64,000 nucleotides of DNA from assembly GCF_023667495.1 (NCBI RefSeq), contig NZ_JAMOZL010000008.1, positions 186,001 to 250,000 on the forward strand. Reading direction: 5' to 3'. The position numbers were made by a program, and so were the translations under genes. The notes below the pieces were generated by a model. It was not told the origin of the DNA and made no database searches. It worked only from the letters and a program-made list of their open reading frames with translations. The DNA comes from Dyadobacter sp. MSC1_007. GTDB lineage: Bacteria > Bacteroidota > Bacteroidia > Cytophagales > Spirosomataceae. This document shows, piece after piece, positions 15,203 through 23,697 of this stretch (position 1 is the first letter of the stretch; every line of letters begins with the position of its first letter).

Positions 15203-17611
15203 ATGTTCAAAACATTTCTTAAAATTGCCGGTCGCCACCTGTGGCGCATCAGGCTGTATGCCTGTATCAATATAACAGGATTATCACTCGGGATGATGTG
15301 CGTCGTGCTCGCCGCACTCTATGTGACAGACGAACTGAGTTTCGATCGATTCCACCAGCGTAACCCACATTTATACCGCATTACGAGCACATTCCGCGAC
15401 GACGGTAAAGTGGCGACTAGTGGTGGCACAGGCCAGGTACAGGGGCCCGCCTTCAAAGCGCAGATACCCGAAGTATTGCAATATGCCCGGCTCATGGGCG
15501 GAGATATTTATGGCGATGTTCGGCACCAAAGCAAGGCATTCAAGCTGCAATTGCTGTTTGTAGACTCTACATTTTTCGATATTTTCTCTTTTAAACTGTT
15601 GAGGGGTGATGCCGCTACTGCCCTCGACAATGTCAATTCTGTGGTGATCACGGAACGAACGGCACGGCGCTTTTTTAATCGTACAGATGTCACCGGAGAA
15701 GTCCTGCAAATGGACGCGGATCCGTCGGCCATGAGGATTGGGAAGCCACTTGTAATTACTGGTGTGGTAGCCGATCCACCGCTCAACTCTTCCATTCAGT
15801 TCGATATTCTGTTCCCGTTCTCGTTCATGAAGGTGTCTTTCGACGATACCAGCTGGCTGAATGCTTACCTGGGCACATTCGTCGTGCTTCACCCGCTTGC
15901 CGATGTTGATAACGTCATTGATAAATTCAATCGCGTTGCCGCTTCCATGTCAAAGGACCAGCTCGCTGCGGACCGCAAAGCCTCCCCGATTACTTATGGT
16001 TTGCAGCGAATCACGGACATCCATTTCAATCCGCAGGAAATCCCGAACCAGAACGGAGAGTCAGGTGTAGTCAATGGAAGCAAACCGGTTTACTCCTATA
16101 TTTTCCTCGGCATTGCGATATTCATTTTGCTGATGGCGAGCGTCAATTTTATTAATATCAGCATCGCTTGTTCCATGAAGCGGGCCAAAGAAGTGGGCAT
16201 CAGGAAAGCTACGGGAAGTAGTAACAGACAAATTCTGACCCAGTTTATCGGAGAATCGGCATTATCGATTTTCGTGGCCATGATGCTCGCATTATTGCTG
16301 ACCTGGGCGTTGCTTCCGGTTTTTAACCAACTTTCCGAAAAGCATATTTCGCCCTTTCGGATACTGGCTCCCGAGCTGATCGTCTGGTTTGCAGGGATAT
16401 TTATAACAAATGTACTGGTGTCCGCGGTATACCCGGCCTATCTTCTCTCAGCACTAAACCCGGTACAGACACTTTACGGAGGCAATCTTCCGGCGGCAAA
16501 GAATTTGGCAGGAAAGACCCTGATCGTATTTCAGTTTGCCATAGCGATCGTGCTTGGCATTGCAAGCCTGGTATTTTACCTGCAAATGCATTTCATTCGG
16601 ACACGGGACCTGGGATATGATCCCGCGCAGGTCGTTAAGATCGGAATCCAGGGTGTCCGCGATGCCAGGCAGATCAAAGAACAGTTTGCCAGTGAGTTGG
16701 CGGGTGATCAAAGCATCGGAGATATTTCGCTGGCAGGTGAGTTCGGTCGTCGGGAAACAACCGTCAATAGCCACAAATTCATGAGCTACTTCCGCACGGT
16801 CGATGAGCATTATGTGCCGATGCTCGCCATGCAGGTCCGGGATGGACGTAATTTCTCTCCCTTGTTTGCTTCGGACAAAAAATATGGTGTCCTCGTCAAC
16901 CAGGCATTTGTAAAAGAAGCAGGTTTAAAAGACCCTATCGGCAAGAAGCTGATGCCAGATTCTTATTTTGGCACAGCAGGACTTACCATTGTGGGCGTGC
17001 TCCGCGACTTCCATTACGGGTCACTGAAAGAACGCATCCAGCCGATTGTAATGCCTATGAGCACGCAATACGGCGGAGACGCATTGTGGGTCAAGATCAA
17101 AAAAGAACAACAGGAGCAAACCATTGCCAAATTGGAACGGACATTCAAGAAAATTGTTCCCGGAGCCGTTTTCGATTATTCATTCCTGGACGAAAGCAAT
17201 GCAAAAGCTTATGCTTTGGAACAACGGTGGCAAAAAATCATCGGCTATGTCACTGTCTTATCGATCATTATATGCGGATTAGGACTATTTGGACTTACCC
17301 ATTTATCAATTTTACATCGCAGGCGTGAAACAGGTATCCGGCTCGTGCTCGGTGCCAGCGCATTTGAAATAGCCTCTGGCTTTTCGGTGGACTTCATCCG
17401 GATCATTCTTATCGCACTGTTAATAGCCTGTCCGGCAAGCAGCTATTTCCTTCATTTATGGCTCAATGATTTCGCTTATCGCACGGAAATCCCCTGGTGG
17501 GTTTTTGCATTGACGGGCGGAACTGCCCTCGCAGGTGCGCTCGTCACTGTGTTCGCGCAGGGCTTGCGCGCTGCCGGCGTAAACCCCGTCATTTCATTGC
17601 GTTCGGAGTGA
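15203..17611 (+). CDS. MacB/FtsX-type ABC transporter permease
   Basis: 802 residues from the ATG at 15203, 7 bases after the regulator stop; the longer open frame overlaps the regulator and is rejected. Usual double layout: MFKTFLKIAGRHLW then helix 1, periplasmic domain, FtsX block with KEVGIRKATGSSNRQIL, second periplasmic domain and second FtsX block. The second block has ETGIRLVLGAS where sister proteins have KEIGVRKVLGAS, so it is somewhat divergent. Its context (regulator before, ATPase and outer-membrane channel after) suggests a tripartite export complex, but no membrane-fusion protein is encoded here. Confidence 0.9.
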   Translation: MFKTFLKIAGRHLWRIRLYACINITGLSLGMMCVVLAALYVTDELSFDRFHQRNPHLYRITSTFRDDGKVATSGGTGQVQGPAFKAQIPEVLQYARLMGGDIYGDVRHQSKAFKLQLLFVDSTFFDIFSFKLLRGDAATALDNVNSVVITERTARRFFNRTDVTGEVLQMDADPSAMRIGKPLVITGVVADPPLNSSIQFDILFPFSFMKVSFDDTSWLNAYLGTFVVLHPLADVDNVIDKFNRVAASMSKDQLAADRKASPITYGLQRITDIHFNPQEIPNQNGESGVVNGSKPVYSYIFLGIAIFILLMASVNFINISIACSMKRAKEVGIRKATGSSNRQILTQFIGESALSIFVAMMLALLLTWALLPVFNQLSEKHISPFRILAPELIVWFAGIFITNVLVSAVYPAYLLSALNPVQTLYGGNLPAAKNLAGKTLIVFQFAIAIVLGIASLVFYLQMHFIRTRDLGYDPAQVVKIGIQGVRDARQIKEQFASELAGDQSIGDISLAGEFGRRETTVNSHKFMSYFRTVDEHYVPMLAMQVRDGRNFSPLFASDKKYGVLVNQAFVKEAGLKDPIGKKLMPDSYFGTAGLTIVGVLRDFHYGSLKERIQPIVMPMSTQYGGDALWVKIKKEQQEQTIAKLERTFKKIVPGAVFDYSFLDESNAKAYALEQRWQKIIGYVTVLSIIICGLGLFGLTHLSILHRRRETGIRLVLGASAFEIASGFSVDFIRIILIALLIACPASSYFLHLWLNDFAYRTEIPWWVFALTGGTALAGALVTVFAQGLRAAGVNPVISLRSE

Positions 17612-17665
17612 TATTCCGGGTGTAAAGCACCTGATGTAACCGTGAATGGACTGTCCGTCCGGCGG

Positions 17666-17702
17666 CGTCCGATACCGTACACATTTTGTACGGTATCGGA
17701 CG
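17666..17702. promoter_or_regulatory. Perfect 16-bp inverted repeat between permease and ATPase genes
   Basis: Arms CGTCCGATACCGTACA (17666-17681) and its exact complement (17687-17702) with a 5-base loop CATTT. No T-run follows on the plus strand (ATTGG), so it is not a standard terminator. Possible roles are a mRNA-stabilising or attenuating hairpin, or an operator for the ATPase-TolC genes. A weak promoter-like pair (TTG 17779-17781, 20 bases, TGCATTTG 17802-17809) lies downstream. Confidence 0.8.
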
Positions 17703-17862
17703 ATTGGAAAGAAACATCAAAACCAAAACAACTGTAAATCAATTATTTATATGTTTGGCAAGGCTTTTTAAAATAGGATTGGCATAAGAGATACGGGTAC
17801 ATGCATTTGTTTTTAATACAGGTTGTCCGTAATTGTACCTGAATCTCAAACCCAACATTTTT

Positions 17863-18525
17863 ATGATTAAGTTAGAAAAGATATCAAAGTATTACCCAGC
17901 AGGTTTTGGCAAGACTTACGTATTACGCCACATTGATTTGCATATTAAAGAAGGTGAGTTTGTATCGATCATGGGACCATCCGGATCCGGTAAATCAACC
18001 TTACTACATATACTTGGATTGCTGGAAGAACCGTCGGAAGGCGAATATCTTTTCCTTGACGAACCTGTACAGAAGTTGTCCGAGAAAAAGCGTACCGAAT
18101 TGCACCGCCACCACATCGGTTTTGTGTTCCAGGCCTATCACCTGATCGACGAACTGACGGTTTATGAAAACATCGAAACGCCGCTTTTGTACAAAGGCAC
18201 GTCGTCTTCGGAACGTAAAAGCAGGGTTGCTGAATTGCTCGACCGTTTCAATATGGTTGCCAAAAAGGATCTTTTCCCGCACCAGCTTTCGGGAGGTCAG
18301 CAGCAGCTTGTGGGCGTTGCTCGGGCGATCGTCCACAATCCGAAAGTAATTTTCGCGGATGAGCCAACGGGAAACCTGCATTCGGAACAGGCAATCGAGA
18401 TTATGGAATTATTTCAAAAACTTAACCAGGAAGATAAAGTCACCATCGTTCAAGTAACCCATTCAGAAACGAATGCAGGTTACGGCAACCGCATCGTCAG
18501 GTTGAAGGACGGCTGGTTAGCCTAA
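17863..18525 (+). CDS. ABC transporter ATPase (MacB/LolD type)
   Basis: 220 residues from the ATG at 17863 (MIKLEKISKYY), the usual N-terminus; ten extra open codons upstream are not family-like. Walker A GPSGSGKST (about 37-45), signature LSGGQQQLVGVARA, Walker B VIFADEPTG, and the His switch in QVTHSE are all present. The usual NLDS after Walker B is NLHS. It would energise MacB-like permeases; it is the only such ATPase in the window, so it may serve several of the seven permeases. TolC-like gene follows 20 bases later. Confidence 0.92.
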   Translation: MIKLEKISKYYPAGFGKTYVLRHIDLHIKEGEFVSIMGPSGSGKSTLLHILGLLEEPSEGEYLFLDEPVQKLSEKKRTELHRHHIGFVFQAYHLIDELTVYENIETPLLYKGTSSSERKSRVAELLDRFNMVAKKDLFPHQLSGGQQQLVGVARAIVHNPKVIFADEPTGNLHSEQAIEIMELFQKLNQEDKVTIVQVTHSETNAGYGNRIVRLKDGWLA

Positions 18526-18545
18526 CCTAACTCAATCTATTAGCC

Positions 18546-19859
18546 ATGAAACGTTTTATTTTACTTTTTTGCCTTCTGCCGTTTCTCGGGAAGGCACAGG
18601 CCAAGCTTAGTCTGGCAGAATGCGTCGACCTGCTTGTTAAGAACAATCTCGTTTACCAAAAGAGCAGTCTGGATGCAGAAGCGGCACAGGCCCAGCTGCG
18701 CCAGACGCGATCGCAGATACTTCCACAGATCTACATCAGCGCTGATCAAAGCCTTAACCTCGGACGGAGCATTGACCAATATACCAATGCGTATATAGAC
18801 CAGCTTTATGGCTATAATTCATTGAGCACCGGTTTTCAGATGCCCGTTTTTCAAGGCGGAAAATTGCAGAATCAGATCCGCCAGGGAACGCTCGCCAAAG
18901 AATCGGCTATGGAAAACCGTACTGCCATTCTCAATGCGCAAACCGTGCTGTTAATGCAAGGCTACGTGAATGTGCTGGCTACCAAAGCATTACTCGAAGC
19001 AGCAGAACAGCAGGTAGCATCGTCCCAACAGCAGGTCGACAAGGCACAAAAACAGGTGGACGCCGGAACAATAGGCACCAATTTGTTATTTGAGATCAAA
19101 GGTCAGCTGGCCAACGACAAATTCGCACAGGTCACCGCATTGAACAACTATCGAACCGCACGATTGGCTTTGTTTCAAAGGATTAATATCACGCCGGACG
19201 ATAAGGTGGAATTCGAGCCTCTTTTACCAAAGGAAACGGCCACAGTGCCCGAAAGCAATGCATTACAGCTTTACGAGGATGCTGCGAAAAGCTTCCCTGA
19301 AATCAGAAGTGCCGAGTTGTACCGCCAGAGCTTTGCCTATCAGGTAAAATCGATCAAAGCGCTCAATTATCCATCACTGACACTGAGTGCCAATGTGAGG
19401 GCATTTTACGCATCTACAAACAATGATCTTGATTATTTCAAACAGCTGAATGCTACCCGGAACGGATATATAAACCTCGGATTGAACATTCCGATCATGG
19501 GCCGCTGGGTAACACGTCCGAGAGTGGAACTCGCAAAAGTGCAGGAAAGGCAGGCGCAAAATATCCTGGACGTCACCAACCAGCAGTTAAGACAATCAAT
19601 TGAACTGGCTGTATTGAACCTGAACTCCATGGCCGACAAACATGCCGCGGCACAAAGCCAGGTAGAGTCGCTCGGAGCCGCATTCGGAGTGGTGGAAAGC
19701 AAGTTCAACGCCGGGGTTGCGAGTGTATTTGAATATACCCTTGCAAAAGCCAAACTGGCCAAAGCCGAAGGCGACGCCATCCAGGCAAAATATGACTATC
19801 TGATGCAACAAAGACTATTACAATATTATCGTCAGGGAAACTGGCAGGGAGTGTTTTAA
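18546..19859 (+). CDS. TolC-family outer-membrane efflux protein
   Basis: 437 residues with a signal peptide (GKAQA near residue 19) followed by the family start LSLAECVDLLVKNNL. Two repeats of long helical segments rich in Gln and Ala with periodic heptads (SSQQQVDKAQKQVDAGTIG, about 162-180) separated by short beta segments fit the alpha/beta barrel. It forms the outer-membrane exit duct of a tripartite efflux or secretion system together with the ATPase and permease upstream. A membrane-fusion (HlyD/AcrA) protein is missing locally, so partner identity is uncertain. A strong terminator follows (20002-20028). Confidence 0.92.
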   Translation: MKRFILLFCLLPFLGKAQAKLSLAECVDLLVKNNLVYQKSSLDAEAAQAQLRQTRSQILPQIYISADQSLNLGRSIDQYTNAYIDQLYGYNSLSTGFQMPVFQGGKLQNQIRQGTLAKESAMENRTAILNAQTVLLMQGYVNVLATKALLEAAEQQVASSQQQVDKAQKQVDAGTIGTNLLFEIKGQLANDKFAQVTALNNYRTARLALFQRINITPDDKVEFEPLLPKETATVPESNALQLYEDAAKSFPEIRSAELYRQSFAYQVKSIKALNYPSLTLSANVRAFYASTNNDLDYFKQLNATRNGYINLGLNIPIMGRWVTRPRVELAKVQERQAQNILDVTNQQLRQSIELAVLNLNSMADKHAAAQSQVESLGAAFGVVESKFNAGVASVFEYTLAKAKLAKAEGDAIQAKYDYLMQQRLLQYYRQGNWQGVF

Positions 19860-19860
19860 A

Positions 19861-19945
19861 AAGCTTTAAGCGATAGGCTATAAGCCTTAAGCTGTAAGCT
19901 GCCGCGTAAATCAAGCCTACGGCCTATTGCCTAAGGCTTACAGCT
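19861..19945. repeat. Imperfect inverted repeat of AAGC/TAAGC units
   Basis: Two arms built from variants of GCTGTAAGCCTTA: one at about 19876-19902, the other at about 19921-19945 in opposite orientation. They can pair over roughly 25 bases with several mismatches. Degenerate repeats of this style are scattered between genes in many Bacteroidota genomes. No gene is encoded in the gap between TolC and the next gene. Confidence 0.5.
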
Positions 19946-20001
19946 CGCAAGACGCTGATGCGCACACGATTGTTAGGTTAAATTTGGTATCGGTAATTTT
20001 T

Positions 20002-20028
20002 AGAGGCAGTCACTGGATGGCTGCCTCT
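20002..20028 (+). terminator. Rho-independent terminator after the TolC-like gene
   Basis: Stem AGAGGCAGTCA paired with TGGCTGCCTCT (11 bp with one G-U pair), 5-base loop, then a run of seven T. Confidence 0.85.
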
Positions 20029-20107
20029 TTTTTTGTTAAATAAATTTAAATAATTAGGTGGTTACTTAATCGTATGTAAATTGCTTTGCAAACTAATTTT
20101 ATATACC

Positions 20108-20764
20108 ATGAAGAAACTTTTTCTATTGTTACTGCCGGGAGCGCTGTTGTTGGCAGGGAATGCGGAAGCGCAATTACAGAAAGGGACGAAGTATTGGGGG
20201 GCGACGATCAGCACTGATGGGCACTCTTTACATTCGGAAAGTCTACCAAGTGTAGAAAGCAAATCTAACAACCATAACATAGCCCCATCCATTCAAGCGG
20301 GCTGGATGTTTAAGGATAACAGAATGTTCGGATTGCGGCTTAGTTCAGTGGTCGCATTGCGAAAGGGGATATCAGAACAACAAGGAAATAAAAATGAAAA
20401 TGTTAGTAACTACACATCCGTAGGTTTATCTCCATTTATCAGGCACTACAAATCCATCAATGAAAAGTGGGCTATCTTTCTTCAAACAGGATTCGAAGGT
20501 GCCTATTTCCGCACAAAAGATAAGTACACCAATATTACCGAGCATGAGAATGGGTATGGATTGGGAATCTACGTTCTTCCGGGTATCTCGTATTGGGTTA
20601 CGCCACGATTCGCATTAGAATCTGACGTGAATGTTCTTTCCCTGGCGCTTAACTATACCAGCATGGAGGATGTCAATAACTTCAATTTTAGCGCTGGCGT
20701 CACGTCTGGCATACAAAGCTATTTTGGCATCCGCGCCTCGTGGTATCTTCAAAAATCAAACTAA
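20108..20764 (+). CDS. Outer-membrane beta-barrel protein, uncharacterised
   Basis: 218 residues from the ATG at 20108 (MKKLFLLLLPGALLLAGNAEAQ, a clear signal peptide); the longer frame reads through non-coding sequence. The mature part has alternating hydrophobic and polar residues with aromatic strand ends (WAIFLQTGFEGAYF, GLGIYVLPGISYW), typical of small OmpA/OmpW-like barrels. It is followed after 7 bases by a similar gene, so the two were probably produced by duplication and share a transcript. No enzymatic motif. Confidence 0.8.
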   Translation: MKKLFLLLLPGALLLAGNAEAQLQKGTKYWGATISTDGHSLHSESLPSVESKSNNHNIAPSIQAGWMFKDNRMFGLRLSSVVALRKGISEQQGNKNENVSNYTSVGLSPFIRHYKSINEKWAIFLQTGFEGAYFRTKDKYTNITEHENGYGLGIYVLPGISYWVTPRFALESDVNVLSLALNYTSMEDVNNFNFSAGVTSGIQSYFGIRASWYLQKSN

Positions 20765-20771
20765 GCCGACA

Positions 20772-21452
20772 ATGAAAAAATCTATTCTATATCTGGTAAT
20801 ATTAGCTTTCGGGTCCGTCTCCACCGCATTTGGGCAGATGGAAGGCAAAAGGTTCATTTCCGGCTCCGCGGGCCTGAACTTCAACAACCGGAATCCTGTA
20901 AATAACAGGCCCGAGCATGGCTATTCCTATAATTTCAACATTGGCCTCGGGAAGTTCAAAACTGCCACAAAAACTGGCGAATGGACCATACTCAGCTCAT
21001 TGGGAGGTGGGAAAAATTACCTTGACGCACAAACGCAGTCAATCACAAGGAAAGGCATCGGCAGTTTCGCCCTTGGTGGCGGCTATACCTGGAATTATTA
21101 CAAGCATTTCAGCGACAAATTCGGCGTTTTCGGCGGACCAGGTCTGACACTGAGATATGCATACAGTAAAATAACCGACAGTAGTGGTGATAATATTTAC
21201 GAACAAAAATCGAACGAAGTAGCTGTCTCTTTCCAGTTGGCCGCCGGTGCTTACTATGCCTTAAATGAAAGGTGGTGGCTGATCGGCTCATTGGCATTTT
21301 CAAATCCAGCATCCGTATCGTATGTCTTTGGAAAAGCCGAAAGTCTGACATCTGACGCAGAGTCTAAAAATTCAGGATTTCACTACAAGTTTTCACCGTC
21401 GTTGAATTTTCCTTCCGTAGGCCTGGGCCTACGCTATTTTTTCAAAGACTAA
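20772..21452 (+). CDS. Outer-membrane beta-barrel protein, uncharacterised
   Basis: 226 residues from the ATG at 20772, seven bases after the previous stop; the ORF upstream of this start overlaps the neighbour. Signal peptide to TAFGQ (about residue 21). The mature sequence is a string of amphipathic strands and ends in GLGLRYFFKD, with aromatic residues near the C-terminus as barrel-assembly signals usually have. Sister of the preceding gene by layout. Function unknown. Confidence 0.8.
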   Translation: MKKSILYLVILAFGSVSTAFGQMEGKRFISGSAGLNFNNRNPVNNRPEHGYSYNFNIGLGKFKTATKTGEWTILSSLGGGKNYLDAQTQSITRKGIGSFALGGGYTWNYYKHFSDKFGVFGGPGLTLRYAYSKITDSSGDNIYEQKSNEVAVSFQLAAGAYYALNERWWLIGSLAFSNPASVSYVFGKAESLTSDAESKNSGFHYKFSPSLNFPSVGLGLRYFFKD

Positions 21453-21489
21453 TATTTCAAATATCCAATTATCATACATTAAAAACCTC

Positions 21490-21518
21490 GTGGATATGGC
21501 TTTTAAGGCCATATCCAC
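21490..21518 (+). terminator. Terminator after the beta-barrel gene pair
   Basis: Stem GTGGATATGGC / GCCATATCCAC (11 bp), 7-base loop, then TTTTATTTTG. It ends only 12 bases before the ATG of the SGNH hydrolase, so the next gene's promoter must lie within or upstream of it. Confidence 0.7.
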
Positions 21519-21530
21519 TTTTATTTTGTA

Positions 21531-22226
21531 ATGAAAAGACACCTTCTGATCGTTTTTATCGCTGCATTCAGCGCTTGTCATAAACCACAAAATTCTAATC
21601 TCTCCGGACCCTGGGAACCCGACTATCCGGTGAACCGCTCGGAGAATGCGATTCTGGAATTCGAGAAAAAAGATGCCGCACAAATGCCCGCACCTGGTGG
21701 AATAGTTTTCACTGGTAGCTCCTCATTTACCAAATGGCAGAATGCAGATAAGGATCTGGCACCGCTGCCGATTATCAACCGCGGATTTGGAGGTTCTACA
21801 TTACCGGAAGTGATCCATTATGCCGATCGCACCATCACCAAATACAAGCCCAAAACCGTCGTGATTTATTGTGAAAACGACATGTTCGGCAAGAAAGCGA
21901 AGTCACCCGAGCAGGTGCGCGACGCATATGTTACGCTCGTGAAAAAAATCCGTGAAAAACAGCCGGATGTGCAGTTATATGGCGTTTCGCTGAAACCATC
22001 GCCCTCCCGCTGGGCCCGCCGCGATGACGTGATCAAAGCAAACAAACTCATTCAGGATTTCATCAAAAAAGATAAGAACCACCATTATATCGATGTGTGG
22101 CCGGTAATGCTTAAAAACGGCCGTCCTGACGGTGCTATCTTCGTGAGCGACAGCCTGCATATGAATGAAGAAGGTTACAAGAGGTGGACGAAAGTGTTTC
22201 GTCCGATCCTGGAAAAATCGGTGTAA
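21531..22226 (+). CDS. SGNH/GDSL-family hydrolase lipoprotein
   Basis: 231 residues. Lipobox AFSAC puts the lipidated Cys at residue 16. SGNH blocks are visible: FTGSSSF (block I nucleophile Ser), NRGFGGS (block II Gly), ENDM (block III Asn), and DSLHMNEEGY with the catalytic Asp and His (block V). Members are esterases or deacetylases acting on polysaccharide or lipid substrates; the exact substrate here is unknown. Position in the envelope fits with neighbouring outer-membrane genes, but the terminator before it suggests separate transcription. Confidence 0.88.
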   Translation: MKRHLLIVFIAAFSACHKPQNSNLSGPWEPDYPVNRSENAILEFEKKDAAQMPAPGGIVFTGSSSFTKWQNADKDLAPLPIINRGFGGSTLPEVIHYADRTITKYKPKTVVIYCENDMFGKKAKSPEQVRDAYVTLVKKIREKQPDVQLYGVSLKPSPSRWARRDDVIKANKLIQDFIKKDKNHHYIDVWPVMLKNGRPDGAIFVSDSLHMNEEGYKRWTKVFRPILEKSV

Positions 22227-22353
22227 AAGTATCCTGCTCTTTGTGGTTTTTTACAAAGATTTTAAAACAATGGTTAAGGGTATAGGTTTTAACGTAAAGT
22301 CACTATATTGACCGAAAAAATACATTTCCGGGTAAAAAAGTGATATTCCAATA

Positions 22354-23697
22354 ATGAAAGTAACAGCGGTTTTTGATATTGGCAGGACCAATAAGAAGTA
22401 TGTACTTTTTAACGAAAAGTATGAGATAGTCCACGAATTTTCCGAATCCCTCCCTGAAACTGTTGACGAAGATGGCTTTCCGTCGGAAGACTGCGAGCTG
22501 CTTACCAAATGGGTTCAGGACCGCTGGGCTGAATTGCTGGCCGATCCGAAATATGATATCAAAGCTGTTAACGTGGCTGGCTACGGCGCAAGCCTCGTCC
22601 ACCTCGACGCCGCCAACAGGCCGCTTACACCGCTTTACTCCTACCTGAAACCATTCCCGGAAGACCTTTCCCGCCAGTTTTACGGCGCTTACGGCGACCC
22701 TACCCGGCTGTCGCTGCAAACGGGCTCACCGGCAATGGGCATGCTTAATTCAGGCATGCAACTGTACTGGCTCAAATATAAGAGACCGGAGATTTACAGC
22801 CAGATCGCGACTACTTTACATTTGCCCCAATATATCCTTTACCTGCTCACGGGCCGCAAAGTGAGCGATTACACGTCGCTAGGCTGCCATACCGCGTTGT
22901 GGAGCTTCGAAATGTGGGATTACCACGATTGGGTAAAAACGGAAGGTATTCATAAAAAACTGGCGCCGGTGTTGGCGTCTTCGTCATTCATCTATCGTCA
23001 CGGCGATAAAGGTATCCAGTCGGGATTTGGCCTGCACGACAGTTCTTCCGCATTGATACCTTACCGGATGGCCGTCAAAAAGCCTTTCGTGTTGTTATCG
23101 ACCGGTACATGGTGTATCAATTTTAATTCTTTCGCCTCGAAGCCGCTGACATCCTACCAGCTTGAACGCGACTGTATGAACTACCTGACCCCGGAAGGAA
23201 GCGGGGTTACGGCTTCACGCCTTTTCCTGGGTCGCGAACACGACTATCAGGTCGCACGCATTGTTGAGTATTTCAATGTGGATCCGGATTTTTACAAATC
23301 GGTTGTGTTCGATGAAGAGATTCTGAAACAAGACACGCCAAAGTTCTACACCGCCTGCATGACCGGCAATGGACCGTTCCCCGAGGCTAACACTCAGGAA
23401 TGGCAGATCAGCGCATTTGCGTCGGCAGAAGCTGCATACCATCATTTGCTAAAAGGCCTGACCGAACTGCTGTTCGTCTCCCTTAATCTGATCAATATCA
23501 AGGAAGTACATGCCATTTATATCGACGGAGGTTTTGCCCGGAACGAAATATTCACGCGCCTGATCGCCCGCCAATACCCGAATCACAAAGTTTACGTTTC
23601 GGATCTCCCGTACGCGACCTCGCTGGGTGCTGCATTGCACGTAACGCGACCGCAGACATACGAGTTCGCGGAAGAAATTCGCGAGATAAAACCCTGA
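22354..23697 (+). CDS. FGGY-family carbohydrate kinase
   Basis: 447 residues with the actin-like ATPase pattern: N-terminal DIGRTNKKYVLFN phosphate loop, TGTWCINF at about 250 (phosphate 2), and C-terminal IYIDGGFARNEIF (adenosine motif). Rhamnulokinase, fuculokinase and xylulokinase belong here; the substrate cannot be read from sequence. There is no isomerase or aldolase gene next to it. Its TGA stop at 23695-23697 abuts the stop of recG on the other strand; the shared hexamer TGATCA supplies both stops. Confidence 0.88.
   Translation: MKVTAVFDIGRTNKKYVLFNEKYEIVHEFSESLPETVDEDGFPSEDCELLTKWVQDRWAELLADPKYDIKAVNVAGYGASLVHLDAANRPLTPLYSYLKPFPEDLSRQFYGAYGDPTRLSLQTGSPAMGMLNSGMQLYWLKYKRPEIYSQIATTLHLPQYILYLLTGRKVSDYTSLGCHTALWSFEMWDYHDWVKTEGIHKKLAPVLASSSFIYRHGDKGIQSGFGLHDSSSALIPYRMAVKKPFVLLSTGTWCINFNSFASKPLTSYQLERDCMNYLTPEGSGVTASRLFLGREHDYQVARIVEYFNVDPDFYKSVVFDEEILKQDTPKFYTACMTGNGPFPEANTQEWQISAFASAEAAYHHLLKGLTELLFVSLNLINIKEVHAIYIDGGFARNEIFTRLIARQYPNHKVYVSDLPYATSLGAALHVTRPQTYEFAEEIREIKP

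Noticed and set aside
17751..17810. Sigma-54-type promoter (GG-N10-GC) before the ATPase
   Set aside because: The TTGGC boxes at about 17756 and 17779 do not have GC ten bases after GG.
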